Source: Actinomycetota bacterium (lineage in GTDB: Bacteria > Actinomycetota > Thermoleophilia > Solirubrobacterales > 70-9). Taken from it: a DNA stretch of 64,000 bases. Below the pieces are notes generated by a model that made no database searches, was not told where the DNA came from, and was given only the letters and a program-made list of their open reading frames with translations. A program made the position numbers and the translations under genes. The stretch lies in assembly GCA_018268415.1 (NCBI GenBank), contig JAFDWO010000036.1, positions 1-64,000 on the forward strand, written 5' to 3'. This document shows positions 24,603-33,329 of the stretch, one piece after another. The first letter of the stretch is position 1. Every line of letters starts with the position of its first letter.

Positions 24603-26626
24603 TCAGTGCCCCGATCGCTTCGGGGCCTGGACGACGAACTTGACGCTCGCGGCGCTGCCGTCGGCGAGGTTCGCGGTGAGGGTGTAGCGGCCGGGCTTGA
24701 GTCCGCGTGGAGTCCACGCGAGGGTGTCGCTCCCCGCGGCACCCTCCGTGGATGGCGGGCCGCCCTTGGCGGCGACCGGTCGCAGGCAATGCTTGTGCCC
24801 CTTGGACCTGCCCGGGGCCACGCACTTGTTGCCGGCCTTGATCCCGGGAAGGTCTCGTTGCAGGAGGAACGTCACCGCGGCGCCGGCACTGAGCTGGAAG
24901 CTGACCGTCGCCTTCTTGCCGGTGCGGAGCTTGGCGGGGCTCAGCTTCAGTCCGGAGATCGTCGGTTGCGGCGAAGGACTCGACGGGCCGGGGGTGCTCT
25001 CCGGTGGCACCGGGACCCCGGGCGGTCCCGGTTCGGCCGGCGGCGTCGGCTGCACCTCGAAGGCGCCGATGTCGCAGGGCGTCCCGCGCGGGTCGCCGCG
25101 CTGGTCTTCGGTCAGCGGGGTCCCATCCGCGGCGACGCAGGCCGGTTCGCCGGCGTCGATCGCCGCGCTCCCCGGCAGCAGCGCCATCGTCGCGGTCGGC
25201 CCGCCGTTCGCCGCCAACGGCCCGAGGCCCGGCGCGGTGTTCTGCAGGTCACCGGCCGCGGGCGCGGCGATGCACTGATGGTGTTCCTCGAGGTTGTGGC
25301 CGGCCTGGTCAGTTTTCCGCCGCCGCCGACCAGGCAGTCCTCGGCTCCCGCCTTGGCGGTCCCGGCGCCGACGATCGTGCCGCGGAGGGTGAGCGTCGCG
25401 TTGTAGATGCGGATGTCCCCGCCTTCGCCCTGTGTCTGGGAGCCGGAGGCGCCCGTCCCGCCCGAGAAGACGAGCCCACCCGGCCCCGCGGTGCCGCCCC
25501 CGGCGGTATTGCCGGCGATCGTCACCGACGCGAAGGTGGCGCTCGCTCCGTTGAACAGCGCGACGGCGCCGCCGTCGGCCCCGTAGCCGTTGCCGCCGGT
25601 TCCACCATTCGCACCGGGGACGTCGAAGGCGGCGCCACCCGGGCCGCCGGTGCCTCCGGCCGCGACGTTCCCGGTCATCGTCACGTTGGTGAGTGAAACC
25701 GGGCCGTTGGAGAAGAGCGCGCCACCGTCGGCGGATTCACCGACGCCGCCGACACCCCCGTTCCCGCCGGAGACGCCGGCAAGGCCGCCGCTGCCCCCGG
25801 GCCCGGTGCCGGCGGTGTTGCCGGCGATCAAGCTGTCGGTCGCGATCAACGACGCCTGGCCGGTCGCGATCCCCGCCCCCAGGCCCGCGCCGCCGATGCC
25901 CCCGACGCCACCGTTGCCGATCCCGGTGACAAAGCCTCCCGCCCCGCCCGCGCCGGGCTGGGCCACGTTGTCGATGAGGGCGACCCGGGTCAGGACGTAG
26001 GGGCCGCCGTCGAGCCCGGCCCCGTCGGCGAAGCCGCCACGACCACCGGTACCGCCGGTGCCGTTCCCGGTGACCTGGCCCCCGTTGCCGCCATCTCCCC
26101 CGACGGCGCGATTGCCGCTGACGACCACGTCGGTGAGGGCGACCGGGTCGGTGGCCTCGATGCCGGCCCCGTAGGCGCCTTCGCCGGGGCCGCCCACACC
26201 CCCCGGGACCGAACCGGCCGGCCCCCGTTTGCCCACCACTTCGCCGCCGGTGATGGTGACGCCGCTCATCGTCAGACCGCCTTCGACCCTCATCACCCGC
26301 TGGGCGGCGGTCTGTTCGATCGTCGTCTGGCCGGGGCCGGCCCCGACGATCGTGATCTTCTTGATCAGGACCAGTTCCCCGGCCGCGCCGAGCTTGTAGG
26401 TGCCGGCGCCGAGCTGCACGGTGTCGCCGTTCTGCGCGTCCGCGATCGCGCCACGCAGCGAGCAGCCTTCGGCGGCGAGCGGCGGCGTGCACTGAGTGGC
26501 CCCGCCCGGGTCTTTGAAGGTGTTCGGCGTGAAGGTGGTGGCGGCACCCGCCGATGCCGCGCCGAACAGAGAGAGGCCGACCGCGCAGCCAAGGACCGCG
26601 AAACGTCTGGTCGCCGCGCCCCGCAT
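24603..26626 (-). CDS. Secreted glycine-rich beta-helix (CSLREAI-type) protein, frameshifted
   Basis: Starting at the ATG complementary to 26624-26626, the product has a signal peptide (MRGAATRRFAVLG with a hydrophobic core ending SAGAA), a CSLRGAIADAQ motif near residue 40, and then long Gly-rich right-handed beta-helix repeats (GGNGG, GNTAGTG). The frame breaks near 25310-25318. Downstream of that point the expected ending (DQAGHNLEEHHQC, then LAANGGPTATMALLPGSAAIDAG, cited in parts, and CDIGAFE) is found in another frame and runs to 24603, finishing with a beta-sandwich domain. About 670 residues in all. The break may be a real mutation, phase variation or a sequencing error beside a TTTT/GCC-repeat run. 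The role is probably surface adhesion; the C-terminal sorting signal is unclear. Confidence 0.75.
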
Positions 26627-26750
26627 TGGACGAGGATTCTTCCACATAAGGCGGAGGCGACTTAAGGCGGGAGCGACCGCCGCCTCGGGCACGAAGACGT
26701 GGGAGAACCGTGACGCTCCCGTGCACATCCGCCTACCCCAACACCGGTGA

Positions 26751-26789
26751 GTTCGCACTTTGCCGTAGCCGGTACGGCAAAGTGCGAAC
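26751..26789. repeat. 17-bp perfect hairpin (repeat family, second copy at 34455)
   Basis: GTTCGCACTTTGCCGTA and its exact complement flank the loop GCCGG. A near-identical hairpin lies at 34455-34489. It stands upstream of the beta-helix gene on one side and the DUF1989 operon on the other, so a terminator role is not obvious. Confidence 0.7.
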
Positions 26790-26840
26790 GCGTGGGTGAC
26801 GGCCCGACCGACGGGGACACCTCGTAGACCACAACCCGTT

Positions 26841-26871
26841 GACCTTGGTCACCCACAGGGTGACCAAGGTC
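26841..26871. repeat. 14-bp perfect hairpin
   Basis: GACCTTGGTCACCC (26841-26854) pairs with 26858-26871 across a 3-nt loop. It is the middle of three long hairpins spaced over 170 bases. Confidence 0.65.
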
Positions 26872-26872
26872 T

Positions 26873-26917
26873 ACCCCCTGTCCTTTGTCACCCTCTGGGT
26901 GACAAAGGACAGGGGGT
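26873..26917. repeat. 21-bp perfect hairpin
   Basis: Arms 26873-26893 and 26897-26917 pair without mismatch across the loop TCT, with core TTTGTCACCC. It is immediately next to the 14-bp hairpin, and its core (GTCACCC/GGGTGAC) is shared with it. The stretch 26627-27110 shows no gene, only these hairpins. Confidence 0.65.
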
Positions 26918-27113
26918 TCTGGGGCGGAGGCCGGGATGCCGGCCGAAGGCGCACGGAAGCGTCGCCTCTCTTCCCTTCGGTGACCCTTTCGGCGCATTCG
27001 TGCACCGCATCCGCGGCTTCGCGTCGCTCTCGTCCCTCCGCGCTTCGGGCGCCGGCAGGCGTCACATCTACGCCGTTTCAGGCCCTCCTGAACGGTCCGC
27101 GAGAAAGAAACCC

Positions 27114-27169
27114 TTGACACGGCCAAGGGGGTGTGGGAATGTCGTAAAAACGTTCTCAGAAAACGTTCT
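27114..27169 (+). promoter_or_regulatory. Promoter with two LacI-type operator half-palindromes
   Basis: TTGACA at 27114-27119 is a consensus -35; the -10 is weak (about 27137-27142). Downstream are two copies of AAAACGTTCT (27147-27156 and 27160-27169), each centred on AACGTT, the CG-centred pattern of LacI-family operators, spaced 13 bp. They lie between promoter and start codon, a repressor position. The two LacI regulators at 32257 and 33330 are candidate ligands. Confidence 0.6.
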
Positions 27170-27182
27170 TAGAGGGAAGGGT

Positions 27183-28058
27183 ATGATCGAATACAAGACT
27201 CCGACGGAGTTGCTGGAGACGTCTCCGCAGCTCTGTCCGACGCCTATCGACGATGCGTTCTACGAGGGAGCCGGCGAGGCTCTTGCCGGTGCGGACCGGG
27301 TGAGCAGCGAGGTCCTCGGTGACCTCGAGGGCGCCGCGGTGGAGCTGGATGCGGGCTCGGCCGTGGTGATCACGCTGCTCGAGGGGCCGCAGATCGTGAA
27401 CGTTTGGGCCTACAACCAGGCCGATCCCGACGAGCGGATCTGGCACGAGTCGGTGATCCGGGAAGGGATCTTCCTGCGCCGCCACACGCGGGTGTGGGGG
27501 ACGATGGCCCGCTATCGGCCGCTGCTTACCGTCCTCGAGGACACCGTGGTCGCCGATCCGCAGCTGCCCGCCGGTCAGCACCATCCGTACTACGGCGGCG
27601 GGGGCACTCCCTCCGACTGGCAGTTCGCCGGCGGTGCCGACGGGGTGAAGACGACGTGGGAGCAGTTCCGTGACCTGCTGGTGGCGCGCGGCGTCTCCCC
27701 GGCGGGCCTGAACGAGCACCTCTGCCTCTTCCAGCGCAGCATCGTCGACCGCGATCGCCAGCGGGTGGAGATCCTGCCGTCCAACGCGGTCGCGGGCGAT
27801 CGGATCGCCCTGTTCGCCGAGCAGGACCTCTGCGTCCTGATCGCGCTCAGTCCCTACCTCGACGGCTCGACGCCGATCGCCGAGCTCGGCGTCCCGCAGC
27901 CCCGGCCGGTGCGGATCGAGACCACCGAGCGCCTCGTCGAGCCGCTCCCCTGGCCCTATCCCGGGATCTCCTACCCGGACATGAGCCGGTACCTCGACGA
28001 CTCCGGCACGCGCACCACCGAGCCCGTCCCGACCCCCGGCATCGACTACAGCCTCTGA
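27183..28058 (+). CDS. DUF1989 protein (urea-carboxylase-associated type), first copy
   Basis: The ATG at 27183 follows the strong Shine-Dalgarno GAGGGAAGGG; the frame is open further up but runs into hairpin repeats. The 291-residue product has the DUF1989 core: LDAGSAVVITLLEGPQIVNVWAYN (about residues 58-80, in parts), RRHTRVWGTMARYRPLLTV and CLFQRSI. DUF1989 proteins accompany urea carboxylase/allophanate hydrolase and guanidine or amide catabolism; some act as hydrolases, but most have no proven reaction. It is the first gene of a seven-gene run and is coupled to a divergent second copy (TGATG junction). The promoter just upstream carries LacI-type operators. Confidence 0.82.
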   Translation: MIEYKTPTELLETSPQLCPTPIDDAFYEGAGEALAGADRVSSEVLGDLEGAAVELDAGSAVVITLLEGPQIVNVWAYNQADPDERIWHESVIREGIFLRRHTRVWGTMARYRPLLTVLEDTVVADPQLPAGQHHPYYGGGGTPSDWQFAGGADGVKTTWEQFRDLLVARGVSPAGLNEHLCLFQRSIVDRDRQRVEILPSNAVAGDRIALFAEQDLCVLIALSPYLDGSTPIAELGVPQPRPVRIETTERLVEPLPWPYPGISYPDMSRYLDDSGTRTTEPVPTPGIDYSL

Positions 28059-28858
28059 TGAGCACCTACAGCGACACGCCGAGAAAGGCCACTGACACCG
28101 TGCAGACTCTGCCTCGTGCCACCTACCCGTTCGACCGCGAGTTCTACGAGGGCCTCGTCGCCCGGCGCGCGGACTTCGAGCTCAGCAACAGTCACGAGCT
28201 GACCGAGATCGGGTACGGGTTCGAGATCGCCGCCGGGCAGGCGTTCCGCCTCACCCTGTTGGGCGGCCCGCAGATCCTCGACGTCGGGTTCCTGTCCTCC
28301 GAAGACCCCGAGGAGCACTTCTTCACCGGGGGCCAGATGGCGATCGAAGGCGGCCGCATCAGCCGCTTCACCAGGCTGTGGGGAACGCCACCCCGCAGTC
28401 GGCCACTGGCGACCTGCATCGCCGACAGCCTCGCCTACACGCCGAACGAGCGGCGCACCCGCGATCACTTCAGTTATGGCGCCCACTGCAACGCCCACCT
28501 GTGGCACCTCTACACCGGCGTCCACCACCGCCCGTGTTACGACAACCTCCGCTATGGGTTCGCGATGCTGGGACTGCACCAGCGTTACATCCACGACAAC
28601 GTGAACCTCTTCCAGAGGGGCGGCTACGACCCGTTCAGCGGCGCCCACCTGATCGACGAGAGCGATGCCAGGGTCGGCGATCACATCGAGTTCTACGCGG
28701 AGACCGGACTGTTCGTCTCGGTCTCGATCTGTCCCAACTCCGGCGGCTCGGATGCCTTGCGTGAGTCGTGGAGTGACACCGGACCAAGCGACCCGGTCTA
28801 CCCGATCCTGGTCGAGGTCTTCGACACCGGCGCGAGCCCGCTGGGCTGGCCCTACTAG
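28058..28858 (+). CDS. DUF1989 protein, second copy
   Basis: This 266-residue protein starts at the ATG that shares its A with the stop of the first copy. It has the same core: EIAAGQAFRLTLLGGPQILDVGFL, RFTRLWGTPPRSRPL, then YGAHCNAHLW and NVNLFQRGGYDP, with Cys and His residues possibly binding a metal. The N-terminal 20 residues are extra. Sequence identity to the first copy looks low, so the two may form a heteromer, as the paired UAAP1/UAAP2 proteins of urea amidolyase clusters are presumed to do. No urea carboxylase is present here. A permease follows 19 bases downstream. Confidence 0.82.
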   Translation: MSTYSDTPRKATDTVQTLPRATYPFDREFYEGLVARRADFELSNSHELTEIGYGFEIAAGQAFRLTLLGGPQILDVGFLSSEDPEEHFFTGGQMAIEGGRISRFTRLWGTPPRSRPLATCIADSLAYTPNERRTRDHFSYGAHCNAHLWHLYTGVHHRPCYDNLRYGFAMLGLHQRYIHDNVNLFQRGGYDPFSGAHLIDESDARVGDHIEFYAETGLFVSVSICPNSGGSDALRESWSDTGPSDPVYPILVEVFDTGASPLGWPY

Positions 28859-28877
28859 GGGAAGGAAGGAGCAGGCG

Positions 28878-30500
28878 ATGAGCGAGGTCACCGGTAGCCC
28901 ACAGGCGGAGGTTTCGGTCGGCGAGGGGTTCTACGAGCGCAAGGCGACCGGCCTGGTCCGGTCGATCTCGCTCAAATCCGGCATCTATTTCAACGTCATC
29001 ACCGTCGGGGTGATGTGGTCCGTATTCGCCCTGACCCAGATCGCCGGCGGCTTCGCCGGCGCCAACCCGCTGATCACCGCGATCCTCGCGGTGGTCCTCA
29101 GCATCTTCCCCGTGCTGCTCTACGGGCTCTGGACGGCGACCGTCCCACGGTCGGGAGGTGATTACGTATGGATCGGGCGAACGTTCCACCCCTGGTTAGG
29201 CCTTGCCGCCAACGTCAACGCGACGATCTGGTACACGCTGGGCAACGGGCTGCTCGCCTTCCTCCTCGCCCAGGAAGCACTGCCGACGTTCTTCGGCATC
29301 CTCTCCACGGTCTTCAACAGCACCATGTTCGCCACCTGGGCGACCGACGTGGCGAGCCCCGGCTGGTCCTTCGGCATCGGCCTGGCGGTGTTGATCGCCT
29401 GTGCGCTCCTCACCCAGTTCGTCAGCATGCGCCAGTCGATGAAGGTGGTGTTCGGGTTCTTCCTCGTCACCAGCCTCGGCCTGCTGATCTGCATCTTCGT
29501 CCTGCTGTTCAGCTCCCACTCGTCATTCGAACACGCGGTCAGCTCGGCCGGCGGCTCCTACCAGGGCGTCATCAACGCCGCCCGCGCGGCCGGCAACCAG
29601 GTCGGCGGCTCGATCAACATCTGGGAGTGCGTCCTGGCGATCCCGCCCCTCTACCTGGCACTTGCCTACACCGTGGGTGCCGCCTACACCGGCGGTGAGC
29701 TCCGGCGCCCGCAGGTGACCGGCATCGTCGCCCCGCTCGTCGCGATGCTGCTGGTGGGCGTGATGATCATCATCGCCTTCGCCCTGATCGGCAGCGTGAT
29801 CGGCTTCGACTTCGTCCGCGCCGCGACGCTTCTGCTCGGCGAAGAAAACGCCGCCTACCCGTTCAGCCAGTCCGGGTTCTTCTTCTTCGTCACCACCCTC
29901 ACCTCGTCGAGCCCGGTGCTGATCGCGATCGCAATCGCCTTCCTCGCCGCACCGATCTCGACCATCCTGGCGACCGTACTGTTCGCCACCCGCAACCTCT
30001 TCGCCTGGTCGTTCGACCGGATGCTGCCCGCGCCGGTCTCACAGGTGAACCCACGCACCGGCACCCCGGTGGTGGCCCCGGTGATCGTCACGATCGTCTC
30101 CGCCATCTACCTCGCGTTCCTCGCCTGGGGGAGCCCCACCTTCTCGGAAGCGTTGGGCGCGATCATCCTCGGCACGACGCTCTCGTTCATCGTCACCGCG
30201 CTGGCCGGAATCGTCTTCCCCTGGCGCCGTAAGGACATGTACGAGGCGGCAGGGATGCGGCGCACGATCGGCGGCATCCCGGCGATCTCGGTGATCGCCG
30301 TCGCGGCCCTCGTGGTCTACGGGATCATGTTCTACTCGTTGCTCAGCCAGGACGCTCTCGGGTCCAATACGAGCAGCTCGATCGGTGCGATGATCATCGT
30401 CGTGGTGCTCTCGGCGATCCTGTATCCGCTTGCCTACTTCGCCAACCGCTCGCGCGGTGTCGACGTCAGCCTCGTCGGCCGGGAGCTCCCGCCCGAATGA
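28878..30500 (+). CDS. APC-family amino-acid/polyamine permease
   Basis: The 540-residue membrane protein starts at ATG 28878 after the Shine-Dalgarno GGAAGGAAGGAG. It has about 12 membrane segments. The APC hallmarks are the TM3 region PRSGGDYVWIGRTFHPWLG (the family's PxxGGxYxW) and a TM6-8 region with YTGGELRRPQ. The soluble N-terminus is about 35 residues. It probably imports the nitrogenous substrate, or an amine or amino acid product, handled by the DUF1989 proteins before it. The stop overlaps the next gene by 4 bases (ATGA), so transport and phosphoesterase genes are co-translated. Confidence 0.87.
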   Translation: MSEVTGSPQAEVSVGEGFYERKATGLVRSISLKSGIYFNVITVGVMWSVFALTQIAGGFAGANPLITAILAVVLSIFPVLLYGLWTATVPRSGGDYVWIGRTFHPWLGLAANVNATIWYTLGNGLLAFLLAQEALPTFFGILSTVFNSTMFATWATDVASPGWSFGIGLAVLIACALLTQFVSMRQSMKVVFGFFLVTSLGLLICIFVLLFSSHSSFEHAVSSAGGSYQGVINAARAAGNQVGGSINIWECVLAIPPLYLALAYTVGAAYTGGELRRPQVTGIVAPLVAMLLVGVMIIIAFALIGSVIGFDFVRAATLLLGEENAAYPFSQSGFFFFVTTLTSSSPVLIAIAIAFLAAPISTILATVLFATRNLFAWSFDRMLPAPVSQVNPRTGTPVVAPVIVTIVSAIYLAFLAWGSPTFSEALGAIILGTTLSFIVTALAGIVFPWRRKDMYEAAGMRRTIGGIPAISVIAVAALVVYGIMFYSLLSQDALGSNTSSSIGAMIIVVVLSAILYPLAYFANRSRGVDVSLVGRELPPE

Positions 30501-31474
30501 TCGGCCGACGCAAGAAGGAGCCGAGCCAGACAGTGTTCTTCGCGACCGACATCCACGGCTCGGAGGTGTGCTTCCGCAAGTGGTTGGCGGCGCGCAAAGC
30601 CTACGGGGCCGACGTGCTGGTGTTGGGCGGCGACATGACCGGGAAGGCCCTGATCCCGATCGTCGAGGCCGGTCCCGACCGCTGGACGGCGGTGATCCGC
30701 GGCGAAGAGCGGGTCGCCGCCGGCCAAGAACAGCTGGCGGCGCTGCGCGAGGCGGTCGGGCGGATGGGCTACTACGCGCTCGTCATCTCCCCCGACGAGA
30801 AAGCCGAGCTCGACGCCGACCCGGTGCTGCTGGAGAAGACCTTCCGGCGGGTGATGCGCGAAAGCCTCGAGCACTGGATGCAGCTCGCCGACGAACGCCT
30901 CCCCGAGGGGTTCCCGGCGTTCGCGATGCTCGGCAACGACGACTACCCCGAACTGGCGGAGGTCCTCAGCGCGGGCCGGGCGATCCAGTACGGCGAGGAG
31001 GCGATCGGCGAGCTGCCGGGTGAAATCGAGATCGTCTCGGTCGGGTTCTCCAATCCGACCCCCTGGGACTCGCCGCGGGAGCTCTCCGAGGAGGACCTGG
31101 AAGCGCGGATCGGGGCGGCGGCGGAGAAGCTGCGCTCGCCGGAACGGGCGATCTTCAACCTCCACTGCCCGCCCTTCGACACCAACCTGGACCTCGCCCC
31201 GGCGCTCGACTCGAGCCTGAAGCCGCGCGCCGGGATGGCCGGCGGCGTCGAGCTGGCGCCGGTCGGCTCCACGGCGGTCCGCGGTGCGATCGAGCGCTAC
31301 CAGCCGATGCTCGGGCTCCACGGTCACGTGCACGAGTGCTCGGCGGGCGACAAGCTCGGCCGCACGCTCTGCGTCAATCCCGGTTCCAACTACATGATGG
31401 GCGCGCTCAAGGGTGCGCTGATCGAGGTCGGCCGCTCCGGTGAGGTGCGCGGCTGGCAGATGACCGAGGGGTGA
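30497..31474 (+). CDS. Calcineurin-like metallophosphoesterase
   Basis: The 325-residue protein shows the full set of metal-binding motifs in order: ATDIHGS (about residue 17), GGDMTGK (about 43), GNDDYPE (about 148), NLHCPP (about 217) and HGHVHE (about 274). No signal peptide is seen, so it acts in the cytoplasm, most likely on a phosphodiester or nucleotide. It lies between a permease and a nucleotidyltransferase-like gene, overlapping both by 4 bases, which is unusual for a catabolic operon and suggests nucleotide or modified-protein turnover coupled to the pathway. The substrate cannot be read from the sequence. Confidence 0.85.
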   Translation: MIGRRKKEPSQTVFFATDIHGSEVCFRKWLAARKAYGADVLVLGGDMTGKALIPIVEAGPDRWTAVIRGEERVAAGQEQLAALREAVGRMGYYALVISPDEKAELDADPVLLEKTFRRVMRESLEHWMQLADERLPEGFPAFAMLGNDDYPELAEVLSAGRAIQYGEEAIGELPGEIEIVSVGFSNPTPWDSPRELSEEDLEARIGAAAEKLRSPERAIFNLHCPPFDTNLDLAPALDSSLKPRAGMAGGVELAPVGSTAVRGAIERYQPMLGLHGHVHECSAGDKLGRTLCVNPGSNYMMGALKGALIEVGRSGEVRGWQMTEG

Positions 31475-32205
31475 GTGCGATCGTGACTCCCACCGAGCCG
31501 GATGCAGTCGAGCTGGTCCGCGAAGCCCGACAGTTGGTCGAGTCGGTCTCCGACTCGGTCGGTTCGCTGCGCCTGCTCGGCGGCGTCGCGATCGCGATCC
31601 ACTGTGGGCGCGAAGAGAACCCGCACCGTCAGTTCAGCGACGCCGACACGGTGGTCGGTCGGCGTGACGTGAAGGCCCTGAAGCGGTCGCTCGCCGAGCA
31701 TGGGTACGAGGGTGACGATCGCTTCAACTCCCTCAACGGCGCCGACCGCCTGATCTTCAAGGGCGGTTCGCTCGGCAAGCTCGATGTCTTCATCGACCGT
31801 TTCGAGATGTGCCACGAGATCCCACTCTCCGACCGACTCGAACTCGATCAGCCGACCCTGACGGTCACCGACCTGCTGCTGACAAAGCTGCAGGTGGTGG
31901 AGATGAACGCCAAGGACTTCGAAGACCTGGTGTTGTTGATCGAGACGCATGAGGTGCGCGGTGGCGAGGGGGACCAGATCAACGCGGATTACCTGCGTTC
32001 GCTGCTTGGTCGCGACTGGGGACTGTGGAAGACGGTGACGCTCTCGATCGCGAAGCTGCGCGAGCAGGCGCCGCAGCTCGACGCACGCCTCGACGACCTG
32101 GAGGCGACCACCGAGGGGCCGCGCTCGTTCTCCTGGAAGCTGCGTGCCCGCGTCGGTGAGCGCAGCAAGTGGTACGAAGAGCCCGAAGAAGTCGAAGAGG
32201 GTTGA
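31471..32205 (+). CDS. Nucleotidyltransferase-like (MNT/AbiEii-type) protein
   Basis: This 244-residue protein starts at GTG within the stop of the metallophosphoesterase gene. RLLGGVAIAIHC (about 34-45) followed by FSDADTVVG (about 54-62) resembles the GG-x-A and D-x-D region of the nucleotidyltransferase fold found in AbiEii and related proteins. TVTDLLLTKLQVVEMNAKDFEDL is the usual helix pair that follows. No AbiEi-like antitoxin is adjacent. It may be an enzyme adding or removing a nucleotide, paired with the upstream phosphoesterase. The family call is moderate; the role is unknown. Confidence 0.65.
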   Translation: MSAIVTPTEPDAVELVREARQLVESVSDSVGSLRLLGGVAIAIHCGREENPHRQFSDADTVVGRRDVKALKRSLAEHGYEGDDRFNSLNGADRLIFKGGSLGKLDVFIDRFEMCHEIPLSDRLELDQPTLTVTDLLLTKLQVVEMNAKDFEDLVLLIETHEVRGGEGDQINADYLRSLLGRDWGLWKTVTLSIAKLREQAPQLDARLDDLEATTEGPRSFSWKLRARVGERSKWYEEPEEVEEG

Positions 32206-32256
32206 ACCGCCCGCGGGCGGGGCGGGCTGACCGAACCGACCGCCTAGGATGAGGCG

Positions 32257-33321
32257 GTGAACAGCGTCGAGAAGGAGCAGGGGACCTCCGACAGCCGTGA
32301 GGCGGTCCGGATGTCCGACGTGGCCGAGTTGGCCGAGGTGTCGATCTCCACCGTGTCGCGCTTCCTGCGCGGGGAGAAGGTGCGCGAGCCCGAGCGCATC
32401 GCCGAGGTGATCGCGCAGCTCGGCTATCGGCCGAACGCGGCGGCGCAACACCTGCGCTCCCAGCGCACCCACGCGATCGCCGTGGTCCAACACGACATCA
32501 CGAACCCTCACCTGGCCGGCGTCGTCCGTGGTGTCACCTCGGTCGCGGTCGAGCACGAGTACAGCATCTACCTGGTCGAGGGGATGGTCGACGGTGCCGT
32601 GTCCGGTCAGCCGGAGAGCGCCATCCTCGACCTCAGCTCCCGCGTCGACGGGTTCATCTGTGCCGCCCTCACCGATGAAGACGACACCATGAACGCACTC
32701 AAGGGGTCCCGCCGGCCGGCGATCCTGATCGAGTTCGAGCCGCGCGACCCACAACATGACTTCGACGTGGTGGTGATCGACGAGGAGCCCGCGGCCTCCC
32801 AGGCGGTGAACTACCTGATCGGCCTGGGTCACACCGAGATCGCGGTGATCGCCGGTCCCGACACGACCTCGCCCGGTCGCAACCGGCTCGAAGGCGCGCG
32901 CAAGGCGATGGAGGCCGCCGGGATCGAGCTGCGGCCGGAGTACCTCGAGGTCACCGACTTCACGCTCGAGGGCGGCTACCAGGCGGCCGCGCGGATCATG
33001 GCGAGGTCCCCGGCCCCGACCGCGATCTTCGCCTGCAACAACCTGATGTCGCTCGGTTGTCTCCATTGTCTGCACGACCTGGGGACGAGGATCCCCGCCG
33101 ACGTGTCCTTCGTCAGCTTCGACCCGCTGGTCTCCGGTGACCTCTTCAACCCGCCGCCGACCTTCGTCGACCGTCCCCAGATCGAGCAGGGAGCCCTCGC
33201 GATGCGCCTGCTCGACAACCGGATCATGCGCAAGGCGGAGGGTCCGCCGCGGCGGATCGTGCTCTCCGCCGACCTGGTGGTCCGCGAGTCCTGCGCGCCG
33301 CCGAAGTCGCGGCGCGGCTGA
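32257..33321 (+). CDS. LacI-family transcriptional regulator, first of a tandem pair
   Basis: The 354-residue protein begins at GTG 32257; an internal ATG at codon 19 (MSDVAELAEVS) is the alternative start. The HTH is DVAELAEVSISTVSRFLRG (21-39), followed by the hinge YRPNAAAQHLRS. The periplasmic-binding-like sensor domain begins with IAVVQHDITNPHLAGVVRG and ends with LVVRESC. It should bind CG-centred palindromes such as those at 27147-27169, 35034-35045 and 42863-42876 and release DNA on binding a pathway metabolite. The 51-bp gap before it has a GCCCGCGGGC palindrome only. A close relative follows 8 bases downstream. Confidence 0.92.
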   Translation: MNSVEKEQGTSDSREAVRMSDVAELAEVSISTVSRFLRGEKVREPERIAEVIAQLGYRPNAAAQHLRSQRTHAIAVVQHDITNPHLAGVVRGVTSVAVEHEYSIYLVEGMVDGAVSGQPESAILDLSSRVDGFICAALTDEDDTMNALKGSRRPAILIEFEPRDPQHDFDVVVIDEEPAASQAVNYLIGLGHTEIAVIAGPDTTSPGRNRLEGARKAMEAAGIELRPEYLEVTDFTLEGGYQAAARIMARSPAPTAIFACNNLMSLGCLHCLHDLGTRIPADVSFVSFDPLVSGDLFNPPPTFVDRPQIEQGALAMRLLDNRIMRKAEGPPRRIVLSADLVVRESCAPPKSRRG

Positions 33322-33329
33322 GCCGCCCG

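Noticed and set aside
24123-25406. 427-codon plus-strand open frame over the repeat region
   Set aside because: It runs through tandem repeats and hairpins and then antisense to the beta-helix gene, so not a gene.
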